NCBI RefSeq assembly: GCF_013340205.1
Contig: NZ_BJTG01000001.1
Coordinates: forward strand, 124,001-188,000
DNA length: 64,000 bases
Source of the DNA: Anaeromyxobacter diazotrophicus
Lineage (GTDB): Bacteria > Myxococcota > Myxococcia > Myxococcales > Anaeromyxobacteraceae
Direction: 5' to 3'
Of this stretch, positions 10,646 to 20,324 are shown piece after piece (the stretch's first letter is position 1; each line of letters opens with the position of its first letter). The position numbers were made by a program, and so were the translations under genes. Below the pieces are notes generated by a model. It was given only the letters and a program-made list of their open reading frames with translations. It did no database searches and was not told the origin of the DNA.

Positions 10646-11530
10646 CTAGTGCGAGAGCGCCACGAGCGCCGAGCCGCAGCCGGTCCAGGTGATCTTGGCG
10701 GCGGCGTCCGCGTACTGGGGGCCGCTCGCGCCCTGGGGCAGCGCCGTCCAGACGCGCTTCGCCTCGAGCGTCCCGCCCGTCACGCAGGCGGGGGTCCCGG
10801 CGTAGGTGACGTCGATGACGAGCGCCTCGGCCACCCCGACCGACGCGGACTGGCCCTGCGCCGAGAAGGTCATGCCCATGTCGGCCAGGAACTCGCCCTT
10901 GAAGGTGGTGTCGGTCACCGCCAGGGCGCCAGACTCGTGGAACTTGACCGTGGCGGACCCCGGCGGCGTGAAGCTGGTGAGCGCGAGCGTGCTCGCCAGC
11001 GAGAGATCCCAGGCCAGCTTGGCGGCCGCCGGATCGTACGCCGCCCAGCCGTCCACCACGACCTTGCCGGAGGCGGACGGGTCCACGATGGTGAGGGTGC
11101 AGCCGCTCAGCGTGACCTTGGCGGCGGTCGCGACCACGCAGGTCGCCTCGTTGTCGAAGGAGGTGCTCGAGGTGCTCGAGGACGGCACCGCGGTCAGCGC
11201 CTTGCTGAGCGCCGCGCGCCGGCCGGCCGCGACGAGCTGCTGCTGGGCCGGGTCGGCCGAGGCGAGCGTCACGCCCGTACTGCTGCCGAGCAGCGCGTCC
11301 GTCACCCCGGCGAAGTCGCCCAGGGACTGCACGCCGTCGGCGCCGGGGGCGGACTTCACCGCCAGGGCGCTCGAGAGCTGCGTGTCGACCGCGCTCGTCT
11401 GCAGGCTGGTCGCCGTCGACGCCGTGCCGTAGCTGAACGTCTTGCCGGCCGCCGCGTTCCCGCTGCTGCCGCCGCCGCACGCCGCGAGCGCCAGGCACGA
11501 GGCCAGCGCCACCGCCATCCGCTTCGTCAT
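10646..11530 (-). CDS. Putative lipoprotein of unknown function
   Basis: A 294-residue protein that I do not recognise. It begins MTKRMAVALASCLALAACGGG: a basic N-region, a hydrophobic core and a lipobox LAAC at the end, so signal peptidase II processing and lipidation are likely. The mature part is Ala/Ser/Thr-rich, with several short beta-like repeats and two Cys pairs (TCVVATAAKVTLSGC and ACVTG...WTGC) that could form disulfides in the periplasm or on the outer membrane. GGAGGGA lies 6 bases before the ATG. It stands alone, convergent with the SET gene and divergent from the hydrolase. Confidence 0.7.
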   Translation of the reverse strand: MTKRMAVALASCLALAACGGGSSGNAAAGKTFSYGTASTATSLQTSAVDTQLSSALAVKSAPGADGVQSLGDFAGVTDALLGSSTGVTLASADPAQQQLVAAGRRAALSKALTAVPSSSTSSTSFDNEATCVVATAAKVTLSGCTLTIVDPSASGKVVVDGWAAYDPAAAKLAWDLSLASTLALTSFTPPGSATVKFHESGALAVTDTTFKGEFLADMGMTFSAQGQSASVGVAEALVIDVTYAGTPACVTGGTLEAKRVWTALPQGASGPQYADAAAKITWTGCGSALVALSH

Positions 11531-11559
11531 GAGATTCCCTCCGTGTGAGTGAGAGCCTG

Positions 11560-11576
11560 CCCCGGTCAGGCCGGGG
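11560..11576 (-). other. Hairpin in the lipoprotein leader
   Basis: CCCCGG-TCAGG-CCGGGG is a 6-bp stem with a 5-nt loop, 30 bp upstream of the lipoprotein ATG and inside the 195-bp divergent region. It may be an operator or an mRNA leader structure. Confidence 0.25.
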
Positions 11577-11725
11577 TCACTGCCGCGCAGGGTACAAGAC
11601 CTGTTCGTGACCGCAAGTGAACCAAGCGGCGCCAGCCGCGGGCGGAGTGCGTCTCGCCCCCACCTCCCCGCACCGGCGCCGCCGACCGGGGGCGCGCGCC
11701 GCCCCCGGGCGCTATCCTCCGCCCC

Positions 11726-12352
11726 GTGATCCTCTACCTGCACGGCTTCGCCTCCGGGCCCGGCTCCACCAAGGGCCGCGCGCTCGAGGCGCGCTTCGCC
11801 GCCCTCGGCGTCCCGCTCCACCGCGCCGACCTCACGCCAGGCGAGGACGGCTTCGAGCGCTCCACCCCGCTCACCATGCTGGCCGAGGCGGAGCGGCTGG
11901 TGGCGCGGCATCGCCCCACCGTCCTCATGGGTAGCTCGCTGGGCGGCTGGCTCGCGGCCGTCCTGGCCTCGCGCGACCCGTCGATCGAGCGGGTGGTGCT
12001 GCTCGCCCCGGCCTTCCGGCTCCACGAGCGCTGGCGGGCGCACCTCTCGCCCGAGGACGAGCGCCGCTGGCGGGCGGAGGGGCTCCTCGTCGATCACCAC
12101 GCCACCGGGACGAAGCGCCGGCTGGGCTGGGCGTTCCTGGAGGACGCGGCGAAGCTGCCCGCCTACCCCGAGGTGAAGGTGCCGGCGCTGTGCCTCGCCG
12201 GCCGGCGGGACGAGCTCGTGCCGCTGGCCGACGTCGAGCGGTTCGCCGCGATGACGCCGGGCGCGCGGCTCGTGCCCCTCGACGACGGGCACGAGCTGGT
12301 CGCGTCGGTCGACCGGATCTTCGAGGAGGCGCGGGCGTTCCTGGGGGTGTAG
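11726..12352 (+). CDS. YqiA/YcfP-like alpha/beta hydrolase
   Basis: A 208-residue compact esterase-like hydrolase. The N-terminus MILYLHGFASGPGSTKGRALEARFAALG is typical of the YqiA family, with the oxyanion-hole HGF. The nucleophile elbow is GSSLGG (about residue 72), the acid is likely the Asp of AGRRDELVPL, and the His is in DDGHEL near residue 191. There is no signal peptide. The start is GTG. YqiA-type proteins cleave short acyl esters in vitro, but their physiological substrate is unclear. Expression probably starts in the divergent region shared with the lipoprotein gene. Confidence 0.82.
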   Translation: MILYLHGFASGPGSTKGRALEARFAALGVPLHRADLTPGEDGFERSTPLTMLAEAERLVARHRPTVLMGSSLGGWLAAVLASRDPSIERVVLLAPAFRLHERWRAHLSPEDERRWRAEGLLVDHHATGTKRRLGWAFLEDAAKLPAYPEVKVPALCLAGRRDELVPLADVERFAAMTPGARLVPLDDGHELVASVDRIFEEARAFLGV

Positions 12353-12385
12353 TGGCGGAGGCGGGCGGGGTTGCGCGGCCCCGCG

Positions 12386-12452
12386 GCGACCGCGACTGCG
12401 ACCTCGACCTTCGACCGCGACCTCGACCTCGACCGCGACCGCGACCTCGACC
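12386..12452. repeat. Hexanucleotide tandem repeat (KCGACC)n
   Basis: Eleven head-to-tail hexamers alternate between GCGACC and TCGACC, with one GCGACT variant and one inserted T. The array lies 34 bp after the hydrolase stop, between two convergent genes. It is not plausibly coding. Confidence 0.75.
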
Positions 12453-12475
12453 TGCGGACGGCACCGCCGGCCAGA

Positions 12476-12696
12476 GGGCGGCGGGGTGGCCCTCCGAAGG
12501 AGCGGAGGCCGACCTGCGTGAGACTCCCGCCCGCCGTACTGCCGCCAGCAACGCCGGTGCCGCGCCGGCGCGCGGACCTCGTGCGCCGTGGCGGCGCGGC
12601 ACGATGCGTTGCCCGGCCTCCCCGCGTTTCTGAGCCGGCCGCCGTACCCAGCCGGAAGGTCGTCCGGAGCGACGCAGGAGGGCCACCCCGCCGCCC
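12476..12696. mobile_element. MITE-like element with 20-bp terminal inverted repeats
   Basis: GGGCGGCGGGGTGGCCCTCC (12476-12495) is exactly inverted at 12677-12696. Inside, a second inverted pair brackets the centre: CAACGC..GTGCCGCGCC on the left, GGCGCGGCAC..GCGTTG on the right. No open frame here has a credible start or family motif, and no transposase is present. No clear target-site duplication is seen. With the hexamer array it accounts for most of the 438-bp gene-free gap 12353-12790; in the rest I see nothing. Confidence 0.45.
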
Positions 12697-12790
12697 GCTC
12701 GGAACCGCCGCCAGCGTTTCCCTGCGCCGAGGCGGCGCCCCTCCCACCGTGGGGGACGGGCGCGGCCACCGGGTTCGGGTTCGGGTCGGC

Positions 12791-14269
<1,479 letters not shown>

Positions 14270-14280
14270 GATGCCCTCCC

Positions 14281-15840
14281 TCATGACTTCGACGGCGCCG
14301 GCGGGATCTCGACCACGAACGAAGCCCCGCCCTCCGGCACCGGCTCGTAGTGGATGCTGCCCCCGTGCTCCTCGGCGATGCGGTAGCAGATGGAGAGCCC
14401 GAGCCCGGTGCCCTGGCCCTCCGGTTTGGTGGTGAAGAACGGCTCGAAGATCCGCCCGGCGATCTGCAGCGGCACGCCCGGCCCGTCGTCGGCGACGGTG
14501 AGCCGCGCGCGCCCGCTCGGGCCGACGCCGGTGGTGACGGTGACCTTGCCCTTCTGCCCGACCGCCTGCAGCGCGTTCACGAGCAGGTTCACCGCGATCT
14601 GCTGGATCTGGTTGCCGTTGGCGAAGGCGCGGGCCGGCGCCAGGTGACGGACGACCTCGACCTGCCGCCCCTTCATCTGCGGCTGGGTGAGGAAGAGCGC
14701 GTCCTCGGCGAGCTTCGCCAGGTCCACCTCGCCGCGCTCGTCCTGCCGCGGCCGGCGGGAGAAGCGCAGGAGCGACTCGACGATGCGCTTCGCCCGGAGC
14801 GCCGCGTCCTGGATGAGCCGGAGCGACTCCTGGTCCTGCGCCGAGCGATCGTCCTGCGCCATGAGCTGGGCGAAGGCGAGGATGCCGCCGAGCGGGTTGT
14901 TGATCTCGTGGGCGACGCCGCCGGCGAGCTGCCCGACGGCGGCCATCTTCTCCGCCTGCAGGAGCCGCCAGGTGACCTCGCGCTCCTCGGTGACGTCCTT
15001 CCACACCGCCACCACCCCTCCCTCGGGGAAGGGGAAGGTCCGCACGAGCCAGGTGCGATCGCCCGCCTGCGCCTCGAAGGCCCGGCGCTCGAGCGGCGAC
15101 GCCGCCTCGTCCTCCTCGTGGCCGCCCCGCGGGCAGGGGAGCTTCCCGAAGCCGCCGCCGTCGGAGCGCAGGCCGGGGACCCCGTGCAGCGCGGCGCCCG
15201 CCTCGCGGGCGAAGGCGGCGTTGCCGCGCACCACCTCGCCGTCGCCCTTGATGATGGCGAGCGGGTCCTCGATCGCGTCGAAGCACGCGCGCCACTCGTG
15301 CGCGGCGCGGGTCAGCGCCTGCGAGCGCTGCTCGACCTTCGCCTCGAGGGCGCGGTTCGAGAGCTCGAGCTCGGCGTTGCGCTCGGTGAGGAGGTCGGAC
15401 AGCCGGACGTTCTCGACCAGCAGCCAGTACTGGTCGATGGCGCTCTGGACGGTGAGCAGGAGGTGCCCGTCGTCCCACGGCTTCCAGATGAAGCGGAAGA
15501 TCTCGGAGTGGTTGACCGCCTCCTCGATGGCGGCGGTGTCCGCCTGGCCGGTGAGGAGGACCCGCTGCACCCGGGGCCAGCGCTCCTTCACGACGCGCAG
15601 GAACTCGACCCCGGACATGCCTGGCATGCGGTAGTCGGAGACCACCACGTGCACCGGCTCGACGGCCAGGAGGGCGAGCGCGTGCTCGGCGTCGGGCGCC
15701 TCGTGCACGACGCAGCTGGCGCGCTTCAGCACGCGCTTCAGCGCGCGGCGGACGTGCTCGTCGTCGTCGACGACGAGGATCGAGGCGCCGCCGTGGGCGA
15801 CCTCGCCGGGGCCGGCGATGGGATGGATCTGAGCCTCCAT
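14281..15840 (-). CDS. Receiver-PAS histidine kinase, probable partner of the sigma-54 regulator
   Basis: A 519-residue cytosolic kinase. Order of domains: receiver (about 20-140; Asp in VVVSDYRMPGMSG; KPW signature FRFIWKPWDDGHLL), a short coiled coil (NAELELSNRALEAKVEQRSQAL), a PAS domain (about 185-290), then HisKA with LAGGVAHEINNPLGG (phospho-His) and an HATPase domain (NLLVNALQAVG, ADDGPGVP, FFTTKPEGQGTGLGL). There is no transmembrane helix, so it senses an internal signal or receives phosphate through its own receiver. The H-box matches the NtrB-like class that usually pairs with NtrC-type regulators, which fits the regulator immediately downstream. Confidence 0.93.
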   Translation of the reverse strand: MEAQIHPIAGPGEVAHGGASILVVDDDEHVRRALKRVLKRASCVVHEAPDAEHALALLAVEPVHVVVSDYRMPGMSGVEFLRVVKERWPRVQRVLLTGQADTAAIEEAVNHSEIFRFIWKPWDDGHLLLTVQSAIDQYWLLVENVRLSDLLTERNAELELSNRALEAKVEQRSQALTRAAHEWRACFDAIEDPLAIIKGDGEVVRGNAAFAREAGAALHGVPGLRSDGGGFGKLPCPRGGHEEDEAASPLERRAFEAQAGDRTWLVRTFPFPEGGVVAVWKDVTEEREVTWRLLQAEKMAAVGQLAGGVAHEINNPLGGILAFAQLMAQDDRSAQDQESLRLIQDAALRAKRIVESLLRFSRRPRQDERGEVDLAKLAEDALFLTQPQMKGRQVEVVRHLAPARAFANGNQIQQIAVNLLVNALQAVGQKGKVTVTTGVGPSGRARLTVADDGPGVPLQIAGRIFEPFFTTKPEGQGTGLGLSICYRIAEEHGGSIHYEPVPEGGASFVVEIPPAPSKS

Positions 15841-15921
15841 GGACCGGCCCCGAGGGGTTGCATGGGACGGTCCGAGTCTGGGTTATTCCCGCTCCACCTG
15901 TTTCCGGACACTTACCCGGCG

Positions 15922-15941
15922 ACCCAGTATGGGTGTAACAC
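15922..15941. promoter_or_regulatory. Overlapping palindromes upstream of the kinase operon
   Basis: ACCCA-GTA-TGGGT (15922-15934) overlaps GTGTAACAC (15933-15941) in the 142-bp region upstream of the kinase gene. On the minus strand CATACT (15931-15926) could be a -10 box, without a good -35. Candidate operator. Confidence 0.3.
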
Positions 15942-15982
15942 GACTCTGGGGGTCCTGGCGCACCCCTGCCCGCCTACATGGG

Positions 15983-17476
15983 TCAACGCACCCCGGCGTC
16001 GTAGCGGTACGACTGCGCCTGGTAGAGGCAGATGGTGTCGCGGCCTTCGCGCTTCGCGCGGTAGAGGGCCTCGTCGGCGAACTTCACGAGCGCCTCCGGG
16101 GTGGTGACGTCCTTCGACGGGTAGAAGGCCAGCCCGGCGGAGGCGGTGATCCGGATGACCGACGCCCGCTCCGGCTCGGAGCCGACCCCGTCCAGCGGGT
16201 AGGTCTTCTGGCGCAGCGACTTGAACACCCGCTCCGCCACCGTGAGCGCGCCCTGGAGGTGGGTCTTCGGGAGGATGATGGCGAACTCCTCGCCGCCGTA
16301 GCGCGCGCAGATGTCCGGCTCGCGGACGCTCGACCTGAGCAGCTCCGCCGTCTCCCGCAGCACCCGGTCGCCGAAGGGGTGACCGTAGCGGTCGTTCACG
16401 TCCTTGAAGTGGTCGAGGTCGAGCATGAGCAGCGAGACGGGGTCGCTGTAGCGCTGGCAGCGGCGGAACTCCTCGCGCAGCCGGTCCTGGAAGTGGCGGT
16501 GGTTGTAGAGGCCGGTCAGGCCGTCGGTGACCGAGAGCTTCTCCAGCTCCGACTTCGCCGAGCGGAGCTGATCCTGCAGCGACTTGATGCGCAGCATGGC
16601 CGCCGCGCGCGCCTGGATCTCGGCGTCGGCGAAGGGCTTGGCCAGGAAGTCGTCGGCGCCGATGCGCAGGCCCGCCACCCGCGAGTCGAGGTCGCCCTTC
16701 ACCGAGAGCAGGATGACCGGGATGAACTGCTCGTCGGCGCGCGCCTTCACGATGCGCAGCACCTCGAGGCCGTCCATGTCGGGCAGGATCATGTCGAGCA
16801 GCACCAGATCCGGGGGCTCCGTCCTGACCCGGCGGATGGCCTCACGCCCGTCCGGCGCCACCTGGACCTCGTACCCCTCGCGCGCGAGGACCTCCGCCAG
16901 CCACTCGGCCTGGGTGCGGGAGTCTTCGACGATGAGGACGCGGGCCGCTGCCACCTGCTGCGAATGTACCAGTTCGGGACGCGCGCTGGCACCCTCGGCC
17001 GCCGTGGGAGCGGGGGCGGGAGCGGGCGTGAGGGCGGGGGCCGGAGCCATCGCCGGGGGGACGGAGGGTGCGCGCGCCGGCGCGCCCCGCGCCTCGGCCT
17101 GGGCGCGCGCCTTCTCCGCCTGCAGCTGGACCGCCTGGCGCAGCTCCGCGTCGTCCCAGGGCTTCGTCAGGAAACGGTCGATGTCGCCGTCGCGGATGGC
17201 GGCCATGGCGGTGGGGAGATCGGCGTTCCCGGTGAGCATCACGCGGGCGGTGTGGGGGTGGGTGCGCTTCACGGCGCGCATCAGCTCGAGCCCGGTCATC
17301 CCCGGCATGAAGTGATCCGAGAGCAGCACGTCCACCGCGCGCTCCTCGAGGACCCCCAGCGCCGCCGCGCCCCCGGACGCGAAGAGCAGCTCGTAGCCGG
17401 TCTTGCGCAGGGTTCGACGCAGCGCGGAGCGGACGCTCTCTTCGTCGTCGACGATCAGGACCGAGACACTCGACAT
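15983..17476 (-). CDS. Diguanylate cyclase with two receiver domains
   Basis: A 497-residue protein predicted to make cyclic di-GMP. Receiver 1 (about 1-120) has DVLLSDHFMPGMTG and FLTKPWDD. A Pro/Ala-rich linker (about 130-170) joins receiver 2 (about 175-295; LVLLDMILPDMDG and FLAKPF). The GGDEF domain follows a linking helix (KSELEKLSVTDGLTGLYNHRHF). Its active site reads YGGEEFAI, which is compatible with activity. REPD five residues ahead is an RxxD inhibitory I-site, so product feedback is expected. This resembles PleD-type architecture. No kinase is adjacent in its operon, but receiver 1 shares the KPWDD signature with the neighbouring kinase. Confidence 0.94.
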   Translation of the reverse strand: MSSVSVLIVDDEESVRSALRRTLRKTGYELLFASGGAAALGVLEERAVDVLLSDHFMPGMTGLELMRAVKRTHPHTARVMLTGNADLPTAMAAIRDGDIDRFLTKPWDDAELRQAVQLQAEKARAQAEARGAPARAPSVPPAMAPAPALTPAPAPAPTAAEGASARPELVHSQQVAAARVLIVEDSRTQAEWLAEVLAREGYEVQVAPDGREAIRRVRTEPPDLVLLDMILPDMDGLEVLRIVKARADEQFIPVILLSVKGDLDSRVAGLRIGADDFLAKPFADAEIQARAAAMLRIKSLQDQLRSAKSELEKLSVTDGLTGLYNHRHFQDRLREEFRRCQRYSDPVSLLMLDLDHFKDVNDRYGHPFGDRVLRETAELLRSSVREPDICARYGGEEFAIILPKTHLQGALTVAERVFKSLRQKTYPLDGVGSEPERASVIRITASAGLAFYPSKDVTTPEALVKFADEALYRAKREGRDTICLYQAQSYRYDAGVR

Positions 17477-17586
17477 CGCGGCAAAGGAACCGAGCACCCG
17501 CCGTGCCGCCCCAATGGCCCGATTCGCCGCGCATGGCGACGGGGTCGCCGGACACCCGGGTACCGGGACTGCCGGAGCGGGCCCTC

Positions 17587-18921
17587 CTAGCCGAGCTGCG
17601 CCAGGACGTCCTCGGGCAGCACCGGCGCGACCCCGCCGCCGCCCAGGATGTTCACCACCGGCGAGGCGGCGGCGCGGACCACGCTGCCGCCCGGCGCGGA
17701 GGGGCCCAGGCCGCAGTAGGTGGAGACGTCCCGGTAGAGCGGCGCGTGCGCGGCGCCCTCCGGGGTGATCCGGGTCGCGGGCGAGCGGGAGGTCACGACC
17801 AGCGCCTGCGCCACGAAGCCCCCGCCGCGCCCGTCCGCGAGCGCCGCCTCGACCGCGGCGCGCCAGGCCTCGTCGCTCAGCACCGCCCCGAGGTGGACGC
17901 TCTTGCCGCCGTAGTCCCAGCTCCGCTTCAGGACCCACCGCTCGCGCTCGGCCAGCAGGCGGGGCGCGAGCGCCGCGTCGAGCCGCCGCGTGAACGGCAG
18001 CCGCGCCGCCGCCGCGCGCTCGGCCTCGTCGAGCCCGGCGCGGTCGGCCAGCGCGCGGTCCTCGCCCGCCTCGGAGAGGCGCGCGAAGAGCGCCTTGGCC
18101 TCCAGCATCCCGTTCACCGGGTTCGCGAGGACGAAGCGGGCCGGGTGGCGGAGCGCCTCGGCGAACGGGGCCCCGGGGGGCGTGTTGTGGGCCCAGACGT
18201 GGCGGTAGAGGACGTCCCAGCGGCGCGGGTCGCACGCCTCGGGCGTGAGGTGCTCCGCCTCGTGCCCGAGGTGCCGCAGGTGCCGCACGAGGAGCCCGAG
18301 CTCGCCGGTCTGCGAGTCGGCCGGGCGCGAGACGACGGCGATGGAGGGCCGCGCCCGCGTCCCGCCCCGCGCCTCGTAGAACGCGCAGAGCGCGACGCGC
18401 AGGTTCTCCATGTTGGACCCGGCGGCGGCGACGAGGTCCTCGCCCACCCGCGGCGGCAGCCCGCGCACCCGCGCGGCGGCCCTGAGCCAGGCGTGCGCGG
18501 CCAGGTCGGAGTAGCCGCTCATGGCCGGGATGGTGGCGTTGAGCTCGAGGGCGCGAGGGGGCCCGCCGCCCTCCACCGGCAGGAAGTCGACGCGCGCCAG
18601 CACCGCCGGGCAGGGCGCCTCGGAGAGGAGGCGCTCCATCGCCTCGCGCTCCAGCCCCTCGAAGGGGCCGAGCAGCGCGGCGCGATCGCGCGCGTCGCCC
18701 CCGGCGAGGAGCGCGCGCGCCAGCTTGACGGACCCGGAGAGGATGGCGCGCGCCTCGGCCGCCAGCGCCTCGAGCGCGGCGCGCGGGTAGACCGCCGGCT
18801 CCGCGACGAGCGGGATGGGCACGAAGGCGCCGTCCTTCAGGACGGTGAGGCCACCCTCCCAGGCGGCGCGCGCCGCCTCCCGGCCCACCTCGGTCAGCTC
18901 GCTGTCGGTGAAGGGGGTCAT
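17587..18921 (-). CDS. Uncharacterised ATP-grasp-like protein
   Basis: A 444-residue cytosolic protein without a name I can give. Two blocks suggest an ATP-grasp fold: VDFLPVEGGGPPRALELNATIPAMSGYSDLA in the first half, and RWVLKRSWDYGGKSVHLG in the second half, which resembles a nucleotide-binding Lys plus glycine-rich loop. The late placement of this loop recalls circularly permuted ATP-grasp and glutathionylspermidine-synthase-like families. If so, it would ligate a carboxylate to an amine using ATP, but no substrate can be proposed. It diverges from the cobalamin adenosyltransferase gene across 55 bp containing a perfect hairpin. Confidence 0.55.
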   Translation of the reverse strand: MTPFTDSELTEVGREAARAAWEGGLTVLKDGAFVPIPLVAEPAVYPRAALEALAAEARAILSGSVKLARALLAGGDARDRAALLGPFEGLEREAMERLLSEAPCPAVLARVDFLPVEGGGPPRALELNATIPAMSGYSDLAAHAWLRAAARVRGLPPRVGEDLVAAAGSNMENLRVALCAFYEARGGTRARPSIAVVSRPADSQTGELGLLVRHLRHLGHEAEHLTPEACDPRRWDVLYRHVWAHNTPPGAPFAEALRHPARFVLANPVNGMLEAKALFARLSEAGEDRALADRAGLDEAERAAAARLPFTRRLDAALAPRLLAERERWVLKRSWDYGGKSVHLGAVLSDEAWRAAVEAALADGRGGGFVAQALVVTSRSPATRITPEGAAHAPLYRDVSTYCGLGPSAPGGSVVRAAASPVVNILGGGGVAPVLPEDVLAQLG

Positions 18922-18931
18922 GGCGCGGGCG

Positions 18932-18949
18932 GCCGCCCTTGCGGGCGGC
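18932..18949. promoter_or_regulatory. Hairpin/palindrome in the divergent region before pduO
   Basis: GCCGCCC-TTGC-GGGCGGC is a perfect 7-bp inverted repeat in the 55-bp gap between the two start codons. It could be an operator for both genes or a leader hairpin. Confidence 0.3.
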
Positions 18950-18976
18950 GGAGCGGCGGTGTTACCTCGCGGTGGG

Positions 18977-19537
18977 ATGAAAATCTACACGAAGACGGGC
19001 GACGCCGGAGAGACGGGCCTCTTCGGGGGACCGCGGGTGGCCAAGGACGACGCGCGGGTCGAGGCGTACGGCGCGGTCGACGAGCTCAACGCCGTCCTCG
19101 GCGCCGCGCGGGCGCGGGGCGCGGACGCGGACCTGGGCGCGCTGCTCGCCGCCATCCAGGACCAGCTCTTCACGCTGGGTGCCGCCCTGGCGACGCCCCC
19201 GGCCGCCGCCAAGGCGCGCGCCGCGCTGCCGCCGCTCGATCCGGCCTGGACGGCGGCGCTGGAGGCGGCCGTCGACCGGCTGGAGGGGGAGCTCGCCCCG
19301 CTCCGCCACTTCGTCCTCCCGGGCGGCGCGCCGCTGGCGGCCGACCTCCACGTCGCGCGCGCCGTCTGCCGGCGCGCCGAGCGGCGGGTGGTGGCGCTCC
19401 ACCACCACGAGCCGGTGGCGGCGGAGGTGCTCGCCTACCTGAACCGGCTGTCGGACTTCCTCTTCGTCGCCGCCCGCGCCGCCAACCGGCGCGCCGGGGT
19501 GCCGGAGCCGATCTGGGACCCGAGGGCGCGGCGGTGA
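18977..19537 (+). CDS. pduO: Cob(I)yrinic acid a,c-diamide adenosyltransferase, PduO type
   Basis: A 186-residue enzyme that transfers the 5'-deoxyadenosyl group of ATP to cob(I)alamin, giving coenzyme B12. Family motifs are in order: KIYTKTGDAGETGLFGG (ATP-binding N-terminus), VEAYGAVDELNAVLGAAR, FVLPGG, ARAVCRRAERR and LNRLSDFLFVAARAAN. The ATG follows GCGGTGGG. The gene overlaps the next (SDR) gene by the 4 bases GTGA, so the two are co-transcribed. There is no B12 riboswitch-like segment in the 55-bp upstream gap. Confidence 0.95.
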   Translation: MKIYTKTGDAGETGLFGGPRVAKDDARVEAYGAVDELNAVLGAARARGADADLGALLAAIQDQLFTLGAALATPPAAAKARAALPPLDPAWTAALEAAVDRLEGELAPLRHFVLPGGAPLAADLHVARAVCRRAERRVVALHHHEPVAAEVLAYLNRLSDFLFVAARAANRRAGVPEPIWDPRARR

Positions 19538-20232
19538 GGCGCGTCGCGCTCGTCACCGGCGCCGGCGTGCGCGTGGGCGAGGCCATCGCCCGGGACCTGG
19601 CGCGCCAGGGCTGGCGCGTGGCGGCGCACTACCACGCGCACCGGCCCCGCGCGCCGCTCGTGCCGCTCCAGGCCGACCTGGCCCTGCCCACCGGGCCGGA
19701 CGCGCTGGCGCGCGCCTTCCGCGCGCGGTTCGACCGGCTCGATCTCCTCGTCTGCTCGGCGGCCGCCTTCGAGGCCCGGCCGCTCGCGGCCACCGACGCG
19801 GCGGCCTTCGACGCGCAGATGGACCTCAACGCGCGCGCGCCGTTGCTCCTCGCCCGCGCGCTGGCTCCCCTCCTGCGGCGGAGCGCGGGCTCCATCGTCA
19901 ACGTGGCGGACGTCGGCGGCGGGCTCGTGGCCTGGAAGGGCTTCGCCGCCTACGCGGCCTCCAAGGCGGCGCTGGTGCGCCTCACCGAGTGCCTGGCGCT
20001 CGAGCTGGCGCCGAAGGTGCGCGTGAACGCCGTCGCGCCGGGGACGGTCCTCTGGCCGGAGCGCTACCCGGCGAGCCAGCGCCGGGAGCTCACGCGCCGC
20101 ATCCCGCTCGGCCGCGCGGGCACGCCTGGCGACGTCGCGGCGGCCGTCCGGTACCTGGCGGACGCGCCCTTCGTCACCGGCGCGGTGCTCCCGGTGGACG
20201 GCGGGCGCCACCTCGCCGGCCGCTCGGGCTGA
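19534..20232 (+). CDS. SDR oxidoreductase resembling pteridine reductase (PTR1/FolM)
   Basis: A 232-residue short-chain dehydrogenase. The Rossmann motif is ALVTGAGVRVGEAIARDLARQGWRVAAHYHAHR, with the Arg and basic tail typical of NADPH users. The usual NNAG is replaced by CSAA (LLVCSAAAFEARPL). The catalytic region SIVNVADVGGG...YAASKAALVRLTE keeps Tyr and Lys, with Asp rather than Ser ahead, as in PTR1/FolM dihydropteridine reductases. The end GAVLPVDGGRHL is standard. It may reduce pterins or act on another carbonyl; the family assignment is firmer than the substrate. It starts at a GTG overlapping the pduO stop. Confidence 0.72.
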   Translation: MRRVALVTGAGVRVGEAIARDLARQGWRVAAHYHAHRPRAPLVPLQADLALPTGPDALARAFRARFDRLDLLVCSAAAFEARPLAATDAAAFDAQMDLNARAPLLLARALAPLLRRSAGSIVNVADVGGGLVAWKGFAAYAASKAALVRLTECLALELAPKVRVNAVAPGTVLWPERYPASQRRELTRRIPLGRAGTPGDVAAAVRYLADAPFVTGAVLPVDGGRHLAGRSG

Positions 20233-20324
20233 CGACCTGCCGGGGACGCGCGCTACATTGAAGCGGTCTGGGCCGCCTGTTAGATTCCTTGCGCGCCATC
20301 AAGGCCAACCTGAACGGAGAAGGC

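Noticed and set aside
12163-12747. 194-residue minus-strand frame over the hexamer and MITE-like region
   Set aside because: Its translation is RSRSRS and VEVAVAVA from the tandem repeat, with no Shine-Dalgarno sequence and no conserved block.
15956-15970. Sigma-54 promoter-like TGGCGC..TGCC upstream of the kinase operon
   Set aside because: The GG-to-GC spacing is one base short of the invariant value, and the orientation is not that of the kinase gene.
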